In this document: one piece after another, positions 45,162-57,265 of the stretch
Position numbering within the stretch: position 1 is the stretch's first letter
Layout of the letters: every line of letters begins with the position of its first letter
From: Dactylis glomerata
Lineage: Eukaryota; Streptophyta; Magnoliopsida; Poales; Poaceae
DNA length: 64,000 nucleotides
Direction: 5' to 3'
Assembly: GCA_007115705.1 (NCBI GenBank)
Contig: QXEO01000411.1
Span: 6,859,702 to 6,923,701, forward strand
The notes under the pieces: model-generated
The model's input: only the letters and a program-made list of their open reading frames with translations
Databases searched by the model: none
Told to the model about the DNA's origin: nothing
Made by a program: the position numbers and the translations under genes

Positions 45162-45606
45162 CGTTCCCCGTGCTGTCACCTCGCCACCAGCCCCGCGTCT
45201 AACCCCTGGACCAATTCCCCGAGCCATCTTTGCCCTAGCCCTACCGTGCATCGCACCCGACCGTGCCAGACCGACGCCGCCGTGTCGTCCACAGCACGCA
45301 GAGCGTGCTTCTCGTTCCCGTGCACCTGCACCTCGTCCAGCCCCTCTCTTCATGCACACCTGCATGGCACCGAGCTACAGACGTGACGCCACCCTCGCCC
45401 TGCCCCGTGGTGCACCGACACGCCCCCACGGCACACCGTTTCGCCCCCAGCCGCTCTGAAAACCGCCGTGCCCCGGCCGAACCACCTAGCCACTGACACC
45501 GCTCACCTGTTCCCTGGACTCAGCATACAATGCCGCCTCTGGAAGCCTCCCCTCTCTCCCAATGGAGTCCATTGCAGGTGCACCATAGACCGAACCCAGC
45601 TAACAG

Positions 45607-45612
45607 TATATA
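45607..45612 (+). promoter_or_regulatory. LTR TATA box, element A 3' LTR
   Basis: ACAGTATATAGCTCGAG, about 1,310 bases into the LTR, same place as TTATAA in B. The 5' LTR of A has lost this region. Confidence 0.55.
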
Positions 45613-47081
45613 GCTCGAGACCCCCTCTGGAAGCCTCCCCTCTCTCCCATTTTCCCCCCTCTCCACTCTCACTCATCTGCAGGACCTCGCCGCTGTGTAG
45701 CCGAGGCGAATCCATCGCTGGAGAGCTCGAGAGCCTCGGTTAGATCATCGACGGCGACGGTAAAGGTTGCAGTCGGTCTAGCCAGAGGCTCTGCTCTCTC
45801 TCTGCTTACCGAAGCTCGCCGCCATCCTCTGGATCTCACCCTCTCTATTCCTACTCCAGGGAAAGCCGTAGCCATCGCCATCGCCGACCTTCACCGGAGC
45901 TCACCACGATGCCTTCGACACCACCGCGAGCACCCCAGCCTCTGCATGCACGTCCCCTAGTTGCGCATCACCTTCTGATCAGAACCGCCGCCGATCTGAC
46001 CGCCACTAACCACCAGAGCCCCTCGGTAAGCATCACCTCGCCCAAACCCTAGCCCGAAGCGTCGAGCGCGTCTACATGCGCTGCCCCACAGAGAAGAAGG
46101 CCCGCACACCATCCGATCTGAATCGAATGATGGCATACTGATTCGATCGGCCGGACCCTGGGCAGGCCGCAGGATTTGGGTCGGCCTGGCTCAGATCCGC
46201 AGCCTCGACCTGATCTATTTTTTTCTTCAGAAAATTCAGTTTGATGTTTTTGTAAATCCCTGCAAGTTTGAAAATTCCATAAAAAATATTCTATGCATCC
46301 AAATTGATTGATTCAAGTTTCTGTGAAGTTCTTATATTGTATGCTACCCATTGCTACTGCATGTGTGATTTTTTTAGAATCATATAAATTATCTGAGATT
46401 TATTACTTGTGGATCTAGGGTTTTTCATTGATAAATCCATAATAGGGGTTTGGTGGTATGAAAATATGTATTTCCAATTTTCAGTGATGCTCTGTGACAT
46501 TGTGAAGCTTGAGAAACTAGTTTTTCTATTTTAGGAGCTGTGTACTTCCTATAGTAATTATTTTGGTGATATTAGAGATTTGCATTGTTTTAGTTATTGT
46601 ACCTAGTAAGATTATTATTTTTAGGTGATTTCACCTCTGGTGTGTTCTGCATTGCATTAGCTTTCTAATATGGTCTCTGGTAGAATTTTAGGATTTACAG
46701 AAAGTTTTAGGGAATTAAATTGCTTTTCTAGTGTTAAGTGAGATTAGGAAATTCATTATAATTCAACCATTTACTCTTTTGATTTGATTCCAATTGTATG
46801 GGTTCTGTAATATTGTTAGCTATCTGGAAGTATGCTGGATGCCATGTCTTGATTCACATTGATGCCTGCAAGTTGTTTGCTTGTGAATAGGGCTTAATTG
46901 CTATTAGGAATTGCTTGCTATTATTAGAGTGGATTATTCTTTTGTAAAGAAAATTATTGATTTAGATATCTGAACATGTTTGTTTCTGATACTCAATTAT
47001 TGAGTTGTGAGTTGCATGTCTTTGGTGTGAATCATGTATGCTTGTATGCTTATTGTATGTTGTTGCTTTTTTCGACGATAG

Positions 47082-48543
47082 ATTCGAACGACGAGTGTGC
47101 GGAGGAGGGGGGGGGGGTCTTTGAATATCAAGAAGGAGGAGATCAGGGACAAGCCACTCAAGGCACGCCATCTACTTGGTGCATATCTAAATCCTAACAA
47201 TACATTTTGCATTGTTTTATTACAGTTCTTTTTATGCATTGTTTTCTATATTGCTATTACCCTTATGTAGCAATAGTTGGCGACTTAGCTCCACAAGTCG
47301 ATTTGTTATCATCTATATAAAGATGACACCCTTGACACCTATCCAACACCCCTACATTAGAGACTTGATGGTTAGCATCAGCGTCTTTGGAAAACTCGTA
47401 GTGGAGCCAAAAACTCTAGGATTGGGAACACTCTCCGGAAAGATTTCAAAAATGTTTTTTTTCGAAAAACTTGGAGTAGTAATTACTCCACTGAAATGTT
47501 TTCAAATGGTTTTGTAAACATGGAGCTGGACATGGGAGTAAAGGAGTTTGTGGTTTTATAAAAGTGGCATTGTGTATAAGTGTTCGCCAAACCAATTAAT
47601 TCGTGCAACCACATTACCTCGGTATGGGACGGGGCATTGTCCGAAGTTTGTCTGCTTTAGTGCGGGGAGCCTCGTACTATATAAGGGTCTGTAGGACCCC
47701 GGAATCCGGGTTGCCGCAAGTTTATGGGCAATAGTGAATCAGGATCCTTCGGGATTTATCCGGCCGGAAGACACTTGGGTTCTCCCGCCGTGGCACTAGA
47801 GCTACACTCGAGATGACAGAGGTAGGCTGCCAGGGTTTGCCGGGGAGGTTAACTCCATAGGGAAGGCACCCATACTAAGGTAGGTAGATGGAAGACGCCG
47901 TTCGATTATCCAAACCCCGCATACTAGTGTATGACGGACCGTGGTGGCATCCCGGTGGATTTATCGAATCTTGTGGGTAAAGTGTACAACCTCTGCAGAG
48001 CGTAATCTATTCGAATAGCCGAGTCCTCGGTCAAGGATGGTTGGAATGGCCATACTTAACCTGTGTCAGGTTTTGGTTTTATAAAACGTTTTCAGAAAAA
48101 TGGAGTTTTTGCCAGACGGAGTACTCAGAGGGTAAGGCCGTGGCACGGGTGTGGTTCGGAGTACCTGGAGGGTACTGCTGAGGAGTTGGGAGATGGTCAT
48201 GTATGATTGACCATGGTTGTCTTGGATCAAATAAAGAGAGCTTCCCCCTTTCCTAGAGAATTTTTAATAACAATCTTGCTTCCAAAAATGTTTTTCAACA
48301 AAGATATAGAGATGTCGTATGACATGCTATATCGATAAGAGAAAAACTTGTTAGCATAGAACCACTTCAAAACAAGCCTAACCTTGCTACAGCCATATAG
48401 CATGTGAATACTTTCTCTAGATGGTTTGCGAGTACAATTCCAAAATGTACTCACGGCTTTGTCCCTGGCTATTAACTTGGCCAGACTTTGGAGATGACTA
48501 CGAGGAGGAAGATGATGGTTATGATGACGCCGGTGCGAATTAG
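47082..48543 (+). other. LTR acidic coding blocks, copy 4 (A 3' LTR)
   Basis: Block 1 at 47082-47162 is 81 bases, 3 more than the others, because of an 11-base G run (47107-47117); the change is a whole codon and the frame survives. It ends CAAG/GCACGC, a weakened donor. Block 2 at 48485-48543 (59 bases) follows TTGGCCAG, encodes DFGDDYEEEDDGYDDAGAN and TAG. Putative first-exon donor CTCG/GTAAGC after 46025. Confidence 0.45.
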
Positions 48544-49120
48544 GATCGTTTCCCGGTAAGTCGCCTGTAGGATAGTAGGCCTGACCTGGGTCAGCTATGC
48601 TGCATGTATTCCGCTGCTATCTACTAAGTAAGTGTGTCAATTGAACTTGTCCTGCGTGGCAATCTATATTCGGCCGAGCGGCCTATGTAAGACTTTAAGA
48701 CTCATTATGTAATGGATGATGTAATCTGTAATGCCAACTCTGTTATGTGGATTCACGATGGTCTTCCTGGGATCGTGAATTGTATGCATAATGGGAATCC
48801 CGGGTGGTAAGCTGGGGTCCCCACATGACTAAGTCACCAAAATACTCTTACGATCCAATTATAGGAATCAAATCCACATATTTCCTTTCAACTATAAATA
48901 ACTAGAATTCCAAATTCTTTAGAATTGTCCTCACTCAATTTTGAGTAACAAAGGATATTATAAAGTACTTTCTAAACAAATGCAATCATTTGAGATTTCT
49001 CTCAAATAAGAAAAATGCTATTTGTTATTTTGACCTTCATGCTATGATAGCCATGAAGAAATCTTTATTTGGTTGTCCAAAGAAAAGAGTGAAAATATAA
49101 AGCCTATGGAAATACTTTAA

Positions 49121-49954
49121 AGCTCAAGATAATTATTTTGAATTATATTCCATTTTGGCAATGACCAATATATTTTCTTGAAATTCTTTCTTCTTAAGAA
49201 AGTACATTCCAAATTCTATTGGAAGCAAAAGTATTCAAACCTATAATAATGTTGAGGTCAAAACTAAATATTTTTAACCAAAATATATTCAAAGGATGAA
49301 TACCATTTGAATTCCACATATTTTTATGTGAATAATCAAATGGCTTCAAACTCAATTTCAAATAATTCCGAGGGATGATAAATACCTCGCAAAAGCAACC
49401 CTAATAATTCAAATAAATGAATTATCCAAACCAGAACAAAATCCCAACTAAAATTCAAATTAGAAATTGAACTATGAAATAGAAAACAGAAAATAAAAAA
49501 GTTAGCAGAAGAAAAATATAAAAGAAACCAACCCTGGAGCTCAAGATAATTATTTTGAACTATATTCCATTTTGGCAATGACCAATATATTTTCTTGAAA
49601 TTATTTCTTCTTAAGAAAGTACATTCCAAATTCTATCTGAACCAAAAGTATTGAAACCTATAATAATGTTGAGTTTAAAACTAAATATTTTTAACCAAAA
49701 TATATTCAAAGGATGAATACCATTTGAATTCCACATATTTTTATGTGAATAATCAAATGGCTTCAAACTCAATTTCAAATAATTCTGAGGGATGATAAAT
49801 ACCTCTCAAAAGCAACCCTAAAAATTCAAATAAATGAATTATCCAAACCAGAACAAAATCCCAACTAAATTTCAAATTAGAAAAAGAACTATGAAATAGA
49901 AAACAGAAAATAAAAAAGTTAGCAGAAGAAAAATATAAAAGAAACCAACCCTGG
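49121..49954 (+). repeat. 417 bp tandem direct duplication
   Basis: Copies at 49121-49537 and 49538-49954, both starting AGCTCAAGATAATTATTTTGA and ending AAACCAACCCTGG. They differ by a small number of bases. The duplication lies in LTR C, upstream of its TATA box. Confidence 0.92.
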
Positions 49955-50311
49955 ACCTCAGACCACCATTCAGCCCATTAACTAGCCCAACACCCAGACC
50001 CGCAACCTTTTTCCGCGTTTGCACTTAAGGACACATGCACTAGGGGGTTTTCTGCAAAAATACGTTATAACACAAGATCGTTGTCTCTGTTTGATCAAGC
50101 AAGCAACTCGGTGTCATCGTCTTTGGCGTCGGCGCGTCAAGATCGGTGCTATCGTCTTAGTTGCATAGGAATCACACAGAGGAGAGGTCGCTTAGCCATT
50201 AAGTAATCGATACCGCCTTCAGTGATGAATCGTAACCCTAGAATTCCGAACTAACTCCCTAAGAAGATCCCGGCCGTCGTCGCCGACCAGGTAGAAACCA
50301 CCCTCGAAACC

Positions 50312-50319
50312 TATAAATA
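50312..50319 (+). promoter_or_regulatory. TATA box of LTR C (TATAAATA)
   Basis: AACCTATAAATAGGACTC followed about 60 bases later by CT-rich sequence, typical of an LTR transcription start. Confidence 0.6.
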
Positions 50320-53084
50320 GGACTCTAGCCATGACCGTAGACCTCACAACTCCCAGAGCAGTTCTCAAATCACACCTGAACTCTCTACCTCTCTCCCCTC
50401 TTCTGTCCCTGGCCACCGCAGAAGAAATCTGGCGAGCCATAGTTAGGATCCACCCCTTGCTCCAATGAGCAAGCGAGGGGAAGCGCAGTAGTACGGTGAA
50501 GCCCTGCGCGAGTGGAAAATCGGAGTAGAGCGAGGAAAGGAGAGGAATCAAAGAAATTCTCCGACGAGACCATTCGGAATCCATGACGCAATCGACCACT
50601 CCGTCAACCTAGGATCGAGATAGCTTGCTCAGCATCTCTCAACGTGAGTGTGCGCATCCACTTGTAGCTTTAGAATGATCTAGGATAGCCTATAGCATCA
50701 ATTAGTAGTTCACCGGAGTAGCTCCGCCGCATTAGAGTTTGCCAACAAGGTTTCTGGTAACCATTTGGCCATAGGAATTGTTTGTTAGAATCACCGTAGT
50801 CTTCTCGTTCGAATGCACCCAAGCGTGCTTGCATAGGAGCCGTAAATTGGCGGCACCCTCACCGCTGACTCTCAATCAACTTTGTCTCCGACGAAGATGA
50901 TATGGAAGTGGAGCCCACATGCCAGATTTGACTTAGTCTCGCCCGTGTGGCAGTTGACTCAGCCTGTAGCCCCACCTGTCATCGACTTAGACTAGGGCAC
51001 AATTCGATAAAAAATGTTTTGTTGACCATTACGCTGACTCGACCTTTGACCCAGATCTAGACCCCACCTGTCACTGACTGTGGCTAGAACAACCTCGGTG
51101 AGAAAAATCTAAAACCCTAGAAATCAAATCCCAAAAAATATCAGAAACTTAGAAAAACCATAACTAATTCATACTAAATCAGAAAATACAAATAATATAT
51201 CAAAATGATTAGAAGAATAAGATCTATCTACTCAGATCAAGATCTTATTTAAATAAATTCAACAAATTCAAAACCCAATAAATCCCTAATTATAACATTT
51301 CTTACTTTGATAATTCTAAAGAAATGTTAAATTCCAAGACCCATAAATCCAAATCAATTCAAAATTTGAACTTCAAGAATGAAATAAAACACAATTTTAT
51401 TCTTGAAGATAAAAGCTTAACTCAAATATAAATTCTAAAGATTCCTTCCAAATAGTATCAAGGAAAAAGAAATTTAGAAAAGAAATAAACTTGAAAATCA
51501 CATCCAAATTCTTATTTAACCTTTATACCTGAACCTTATGCTACCAAACACTTTGATGTAGTTAAGAATATGAGTGTAATTACCATGTCTTTGAATAAAA
51601 GAAATGGTGATGATCATCCTTTGTTGAAAATAAAAATAAAAATAAGTAATTAATAAAATACTTTAAAAGAATTTTATAACATTTAGGAAGTGATTATAAA
51701 TCATTACTATCTAATAATAGTGATCAAAGGAAATTCTTAGTATCTATAAACCCTAGATCACATAATTAGTCATGAATTCATAACTAGTCATTTAAACAAT
51801 ACTCCACCCTAGAAATTATTTCCACTCAAGGAAAGGATTAAAAGTAGAAAGGCCTAACTTCACATGTTACTAATGATTAATACTTAAACTTAAAAGAAAA
51901 AGTTCTTCAAAAGTTATTCTTTTTTCCACCTTAAAGGAAAGAACTTTCTCACTTGTTTTCCTAAAACAACTTAAAAGAGTAGGATTAAAATGATACTCAC
52001 AAAACCAATATAGCCATGCCATGCTTTATTGTTTATATGTTATAAATGAGAACTCTTGTGCTTGAGCATTATTTATGAGTGAAGTAAACTTGAACAAAAC
52101 CAAACCTATAATAAATCACCAACCCTAAATCTTTACCAATTCCGTAAATGAAACCTAAACATTAGTCCTTACTGAACCAATGATGTGATTCTTGGATTTG
52201 GAGCTTATGACGATTAGAGGATCGCTGATTTAACTTTGCAATCAGGAGGCAAGTTCACTTGCATGTATTCAATTAAATACTTGTTATAAACTACTTTCAA
52301 AAGTATTACCTTATCACTACATTGAAAATCAAAATACTATTTTCTAAATGAATATATAAATTGACATATATGAGTTACTGACCAGAGGAGTTAGGAATTC
52401 AATGTTATTGGGCAATGGAATTATGGTTGGTAAACATGTTAGGAAATCATGGGGTTACGATTCCATTATGCCGGAAAGTATACATAGGATTAATAAACAA
52501 CATAGTCAGTGATTCTAAGCGCCATACAGACCGCACTGACCACAGATTCTGGCATGGGACGGATAAGTTAGCTAGAACCTTCTTTATTTTGCATATCCAT
52601 GGATACTAGACCGGGTTGCATTCTAGACTGAATGACAATGGGTGGGAGCCCATAACGTCCCCATCTTGTGCGACAAGATGACAACTCTACTATCTTAGAC
52701 TATTACTAGTGACGGTCTTTGACCGGGAAAATGGAATAGAACAATAGGTGTTCACCATGAGAATTGATATAGAACGGATTACAAAATAAAGGAATTCAGT
52801 GATTGGCAAGTCTTTAGTACTGGGCCCCTTACATAATAAGTATGGACGGGAGAAACGTAGCTTGGTTGTGCAACATAGCTAAAGGCGTTTGTGCAAAAAG
52901 TAGTGCACCTCTACAGAGTGTAATAAAACGTGTCATGATACACCATGTTCCAGGAATGGAACTATGACCGCAGCGTGGAAAGTAACTAGATACAAGTTCT
53001 AGCAACCCGTGAAGACTGATGGACATAGTTTTTCTAAACTAAAACTTATCTTTTCTAAAAACCGTTTACGAAAACTTGCATAAG

Positions 53085-54711
53085 TGATATGTCTCAAACG
53101 TATCTATAATTTTTCATGCTCCATGCTTGTTTTTACACCATTTGCTTAGTGTTTCGTTACACTTCGTGGCATTTTTATGCATTTTCCGGAACTAACCTAT
53201 TAACGAGATGCCACAGTGTCAGTTCCCTGTTTTCTGCTATTTTTGTGTTTCAGAAAAGTTACACAGGAAATATTCTCGGAATTGGACGAAACAAAAGCCA
53301 GTCATCCAGAAATTTACCGAAGCTTCCAAAGAACCGAAGAGGAGACGGAGTGGGGCCACAGGCCGGCCACACAGTAGGGCGGCGCGACCCAGGCCCTGGC
53401 CACGCCCCCAATGTGTGAGACCGCCTCGGTCCAGTTCTGACGATGCCCCTTTGCCTATAAAGACCCCCCGATGGGAAAAACCTAAGTACCCAATCAATTT
53501 TCCAGAAACACATGGCGATCCACCGCCGTCGTCGACCCGAGATCGGGAGGGTCCAGAAGCTCTTCCCGGCACCCTGCCGGAGAGGAGAATCGCCACCAGA
53601 GGTCTTCTTCATCGCCATGCTTGCCTCTGGCGTGATGAGTGAGTAGTCTACCTTGGACTGTGGGTCCATAGCAGTAGCTAGATGGTTGTCTTCTCCACCA
53701 TGTGCTTCATGTTTAGATCTCGTGAGCTGCCTTACATGATCGAGACTACCGTTATGTAATTCTACATGTTGTGTTTGTTCGGATCCGATGAATATTGGTG
53801 TTATGATTGAGTTGATGTGCTGAATATTATCTTATGTTATCTCTATGTTGTTTATGATCTTGCATGCTCTCCGTTGTTAGTAGCTATCTTGGCCGAGTAG
53901 ATACTAGTGACTCCAAGAGGGGGTATTTATGTTCGATAGTTGGTTTCATGCCTCTATTTAATCTGGGGGAGTGACAGAAACCTCTAAGGTTGTAGATGTG
54001 TTGTTGCCACTAGGGAGAAAACAACATTCTTATGTCCAAGGGCATATGCTTTGTTTACATTACACACTTTTCTTAATGCAGTTATCTGTTGTTCGCAACT
54101 TAATACTCAAGGGGTCCTCGGATGATTCCCCGCAAGTGGATTATTAGTCATAGATGCAGTTGGATGGCGGTCTATGTATCTTGTTGTAATGCCCAGAGTA
54201 AATCTCATAGTGATCCTCTCGACATATGCATGTTATCTTTATTCTATCAATTGCCCAACTGTAATTTGTTTACCCAGCATGTGTTATTTATCTTATGGAG
54301 AGACACCACTAGTGAACTGTGGACCCCAGTCCAATTTGCTTTACATTGCTATCACCTGTTTACTTTACTCGCACTATTTACTTTACTCGCATACTACTAC
54401 TGTTTTCCACTCGATACGCTCATAACTTTGTTTACAGCAAACCGGTGAGATTGACAACCTCATCATAAGTTGGGAGCAAAGTTCTTGGTTGTGTTGTGTG
54501 CAGGTTCCGCATTGCCGCTAGCGCAGCAAACCACTGGACGAGGCACCCTATAAATTGTTCGGAGCTGTCGCGAAGCTAGCAAGCATCACCTTCTTGAGTT
54601 TGGCTTTTTCCTACTGGATTGATAACCTTGGTTTCATAACTGAGGGAAAACTTGCTGCTATATTCATCAAACCTTCTCTTGGGGTTTCCAACTGGCCGGT
54701 CATTTATATCA
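53085..54711 (+). mobile_element. Athila/Sabrina-like LTR, copy 1 (1,627 bp)
   Basis: Starts TGATATGTCTCAAACGTATC, a start I recognise from Sabrina/WHAM-type elements of Triticeae, and ends TTTATATCA; the ends TGATAT/ATATCA are a perfect inverted repeat. A TATA box (TATAAAG) is at 53456. It is followed by a degenerate tRNA-Asp type primer site at about 54735 (TGGCACCATTC). The two open frames at 53208-53669 overlap the TATA box and are not genes. Confidence 0.75.
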
Positions 54712-55299
54712 TCAACTACACGCCAACAGTTTTCTGGCACCATTCAACACCGCGCCAGCAATAAGCCTAGGATTCTTCGATCCACATCTGTAGATAGTGC
54801 ATCAAACACCCACCATAGAACTTGCTGAGTACGCCTGTACTCAATCTATCATCTTAAACCCTTGCTAGACCTTAGAAGAAGACAGGAACGAACTACCAAC
54901 ACCGGAGGATGACAGAAGGCATACTTCATAAGACAGGAGGAGTCAAGAGAAGGATACTAGTCCACTATGGAGTTGAAGACCAAAAATATTTAGATAGAAT
55001 ATAGGAGGTAACTAATTCCCATATCATAAACTTTACCTTTGCATAGAATTGCTTTTGCAAGCAATCGCAAGACAAGTAGGATGTGAGATAGGTCTTGTCA
55101 TGGAGTAGTCGATAAATTACTTTTTTTGGATTTTGGTTTGATTTGGGACTTACCTGACAACTACTTGTGTCACAGAGATTCCAAGGATCTTCTATAAAGA
55201 GATTTATGCTATGAATAGAACAGACTTGGTCCCGTGATGTTTTTGTTGTACTACTCTATTGGGTGTAATATTCATGGAACAGTGTTTTCATGAGTGTTA
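54712..55299 (+). other. Short Sabrina-like internal piece and unassigned sequence
   Basis: After the LTR comes the primer site (54735) and about 200 bases of leader-like sequence. From about 54930 to 55300 I cannot assign the sequence: AT-rich, no coding frame, no clear repeat ends. The element is truncated here. Confidence 0.4.
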
Positions 55300-56829
55300 T
55301 GCCAATGACTTGCACACTACAACATGCAGTGGTGTGCTAGGTCACCGCAGATGGGCCAGGTGGCGCAGGCCCTGGCCTGGCCGCGCCACCCATGCCCGTT
55401 TGGGTCTCAGAGCTCCGATGCCATCCATCTTCGTCTCCTGATGCTCATCTTGACCTAAAAATGTCTATATAAATACCCTCCTCGGTGTTCCTGAGAGGAG
55501 GCGGTGGAGAAACATGAAACACAGAAACAGAGGTTGTTCTAGCAAAGATTGGAGGGGAAACGCTGCCAGAGTCACCCCCGGACGCTTCTCCACCCTTTCA
55601 GACATCAACACCATCATCATCGCCATGAAGAGGGAGTAGCCCACCTCTTGGCTATGGATTTGTGGCAGTAGCCTGTTCTATCTCTCTCTAATACTTCAAT
55701 GTTTTGATGCCATATGAGCTGCCCAACATGATTATGGTGCATATTATGTAATTCCTATGAGGTGGATCTTTATTTTATTGGATGATCAATGAGATTTGAT
55801 ATGTTATTATGTTCTAGATGTCAGAGTAGATGCATATTATTACCCCATTCTTTACTGCTTGTTCTGATCCAACATGTATTCATAGGCGAGAGCGCGAGAG
55901 GGAAATGTTGTGTATTAGATGGAGAAACTAGGTAGTAGTGATTGGATAGTGACAGTATTCATGATCTGCTATGGTGTTTTACCTTTCCACGGTTACCTCA
56001 CTATGGATAAAGAGAATGCATGTGCTATAATTTCTTAGTGACAACTGAGAATTCCAAGCGACATTCATAGGTGTAGTTCTATGTAATATTTCCATGCGGT
56101 AGCATATTTTATATTCAACATCCTGTCAATGTACCTATGGCTATACTCTGTTAATTCTTAATACTAAATTGCTTGAAGTGTAATCCTATCTAGTGGAGTA
56201 TAAGTAAGATGTGTTGCATCATCTTTAAATTAGGATGTGATGCCCATATGAATATTATCAAGTTAACATAATAAAAATCATGTCAATGTTTTGGTCATCT
56301 ATCTTGCGCATAATGCCACCACAACTCGATGAGAGAGTAGGCAAGTGAACCCATGAACCTGGTCCAATTTTAATCATAAGAAACACCTTTCCAACACTTT
56401 TATTTGCACTTTTGTTTTCACTTTTATTTTTAGCGTTGATTAAATCTGAAATTACAAAAACCTATTTACTTTATTGCATCCACATATGAAACCCAAAAAC
56501 ACTTTTACTGCATTCTATAAGTTGCATATTAGCTTAGTTTACCTTTCCCGCATCATATTTACTTTATTGCATTGTTATTTATTTTATTGCATATCATATT
56601 TATTTTACTTACATTTAAACCTTGTGCTGGACAACCACTCGGTGGATTTGGGGACACAAGACAAGGAAATTATTTTGTAGGTTGCTTGACGAAGAACGAA
56701 GAGAGCTTTTTCAAATGTTCCCCGAGAGTTCGATATAAACCCCGAGTTTCCTCGTGGGGAAAATTTACTCTTGCTACAACACTCTACACTTGGAGTCTCA
56801 ACGAGTTGGCACCTTGCTTAGTGTGATCA
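55300..56829 (+). mobile_element. Athila/Sabrina-like LTR, copy 2 (left-truncated)
   Basis: Contains GGCCTGGCCGCGCCACCC near 55373, a TATA box (TATATAAATA, 55466-55475), a transcribed part similar in order to copy 1, and ends GTGATCA just before a well-kept primer site. The first part of the LTR is missing; the left edge is approximate. Confidence 0.65.
55466..55475 (+). promoter_or_regulatory. TATA box of Sabrina-like LTR copy 2
   Basis: TGTCTATATAAATACCCTCC, 20-40 bases ahead of a purine/pyrimidine-mixed start region. Confidence 0.6.
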
Positions 56830-56840
56830 TTACTATTTTT

Positions 56841-56858
56841 TGGCACCATTGCTGGGGA
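56841..56858 (+). other. Primer-binding site, tRNA-Asp type
   Basis: TGGCACCATTGCTGGGGA matches the tRNA-Asp type sequence TGGCGCCGTTGCCGGGGA at all but three positions, 11 bases after the LTR end. Use of tRNA-Asp is typical of Athila-type elements. Confidence 0.75.
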
Positions 56859-57102
56859 ACAAAGGAAAGCATTCACAACTGCTAGCTTCATTGAGCGAAG
56901 GCAATTCTCCGACGCAAGATCTTCTTCACACCCCGTGCAATCACCTAAGATTGGGGAGGTTGCACAACTGTGAGTCTTCTCGTTCTTTTAGATTTACAAA
57001 GCAATCCTCTTTTTCTTGTTTTTGTCTTTTTGTTCCTTTTTTGCTTATATACAGAAAAATCCATAAAAATGAAAATATGGAAAATATTAAAATACTCCTG
57101 TT

Positions 57103-57265
57103 ATGAGCACAAGTATGAATATCAATGATGCTTTGTTTAAGTACTTGTATGCTGCTGAGATCGCTAAGAAACATAGAGAGTCAGAAGAAGGGATAACATT
57201 AGAATATTTCAGGAGAAGGCTAAATTGTATTTCCATTGAGCTTCTTGACTATTATGATTATATAA
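57103..57265 (+). pseudogene. Sabrina-like gag/ORF, start fragment
   Basis: ATG at 57103 opens a short frame (about 54 codons) with ALFKYLYAAEIAKKHRESEE and SIELLDYYDY, following a 245-base leader. It is cut by a DNA insert after TATATAA; the frame then meets TAG inside the insert. The frame resumes in a degenerate state at 59475. I recognise it as the internal ORF of Sabrina-type elements from the downstream part. Confidence 0.5.

Larger units (their letters stand above)
20335..48825 (+). mobile_element. Chromovirus A (Tekay/Del-like), degenerate, hosts element B
   Basis: Order: 5' LTR (left-truncated), PBS, ORF1, gag-pol with C-terminal chromodomain, polypurine tract, 3' LTR split by element B. 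It is the same family as B but a different subfamily: proteins align throughout, with A heavily mutated. The right flank is TGACT. The left target duplication is gone because the 5' LTR lacks its first 1.5 kb. A chromodomain on integrase places it in the chromoviruses; Tekay/Del is inference from the 4.5 kb LTR and initiator-Met primer. Confidence 0.85.
45162..48825 (+). mobile_element. 3' LTR of element A, right part
   Basis: Begins with the second copy of B's target (CGTTC, 45162-45166), then continues A's LTR to its end GGTCCCCACA. With 29314-30182 it makes one LTR of about 4.53 kb. It contains the TATA box (45607), the GC-rich exon-like block, and the acidic blocks at 47082-47162 and 48485-48543. 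It matches the 5' LTR from 45807 on. Confidence 0.88.
48826..53084 (+). mobile_element. Long gypsy LTR (C), right part
   Basis: Continues AT-rich sequence right of element A, then a 417 bp tandem duplication, a GC-richer block with a TATA box (50312), repeated CCCACCTGTCA motifs (50970-51075), a long AT-rich stretch and a region near 52550-52925 with GGCATGGGACGG and CACCTCTACAGAGTGTAA that is a diverged match to the middle of the A/B LTRs. No coding sequence found. It ends where the Sabrina-like LTR begins. No matching second LTR is in the window, so its family is only inferred as chromovirus-like. Confidence 0.5.
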
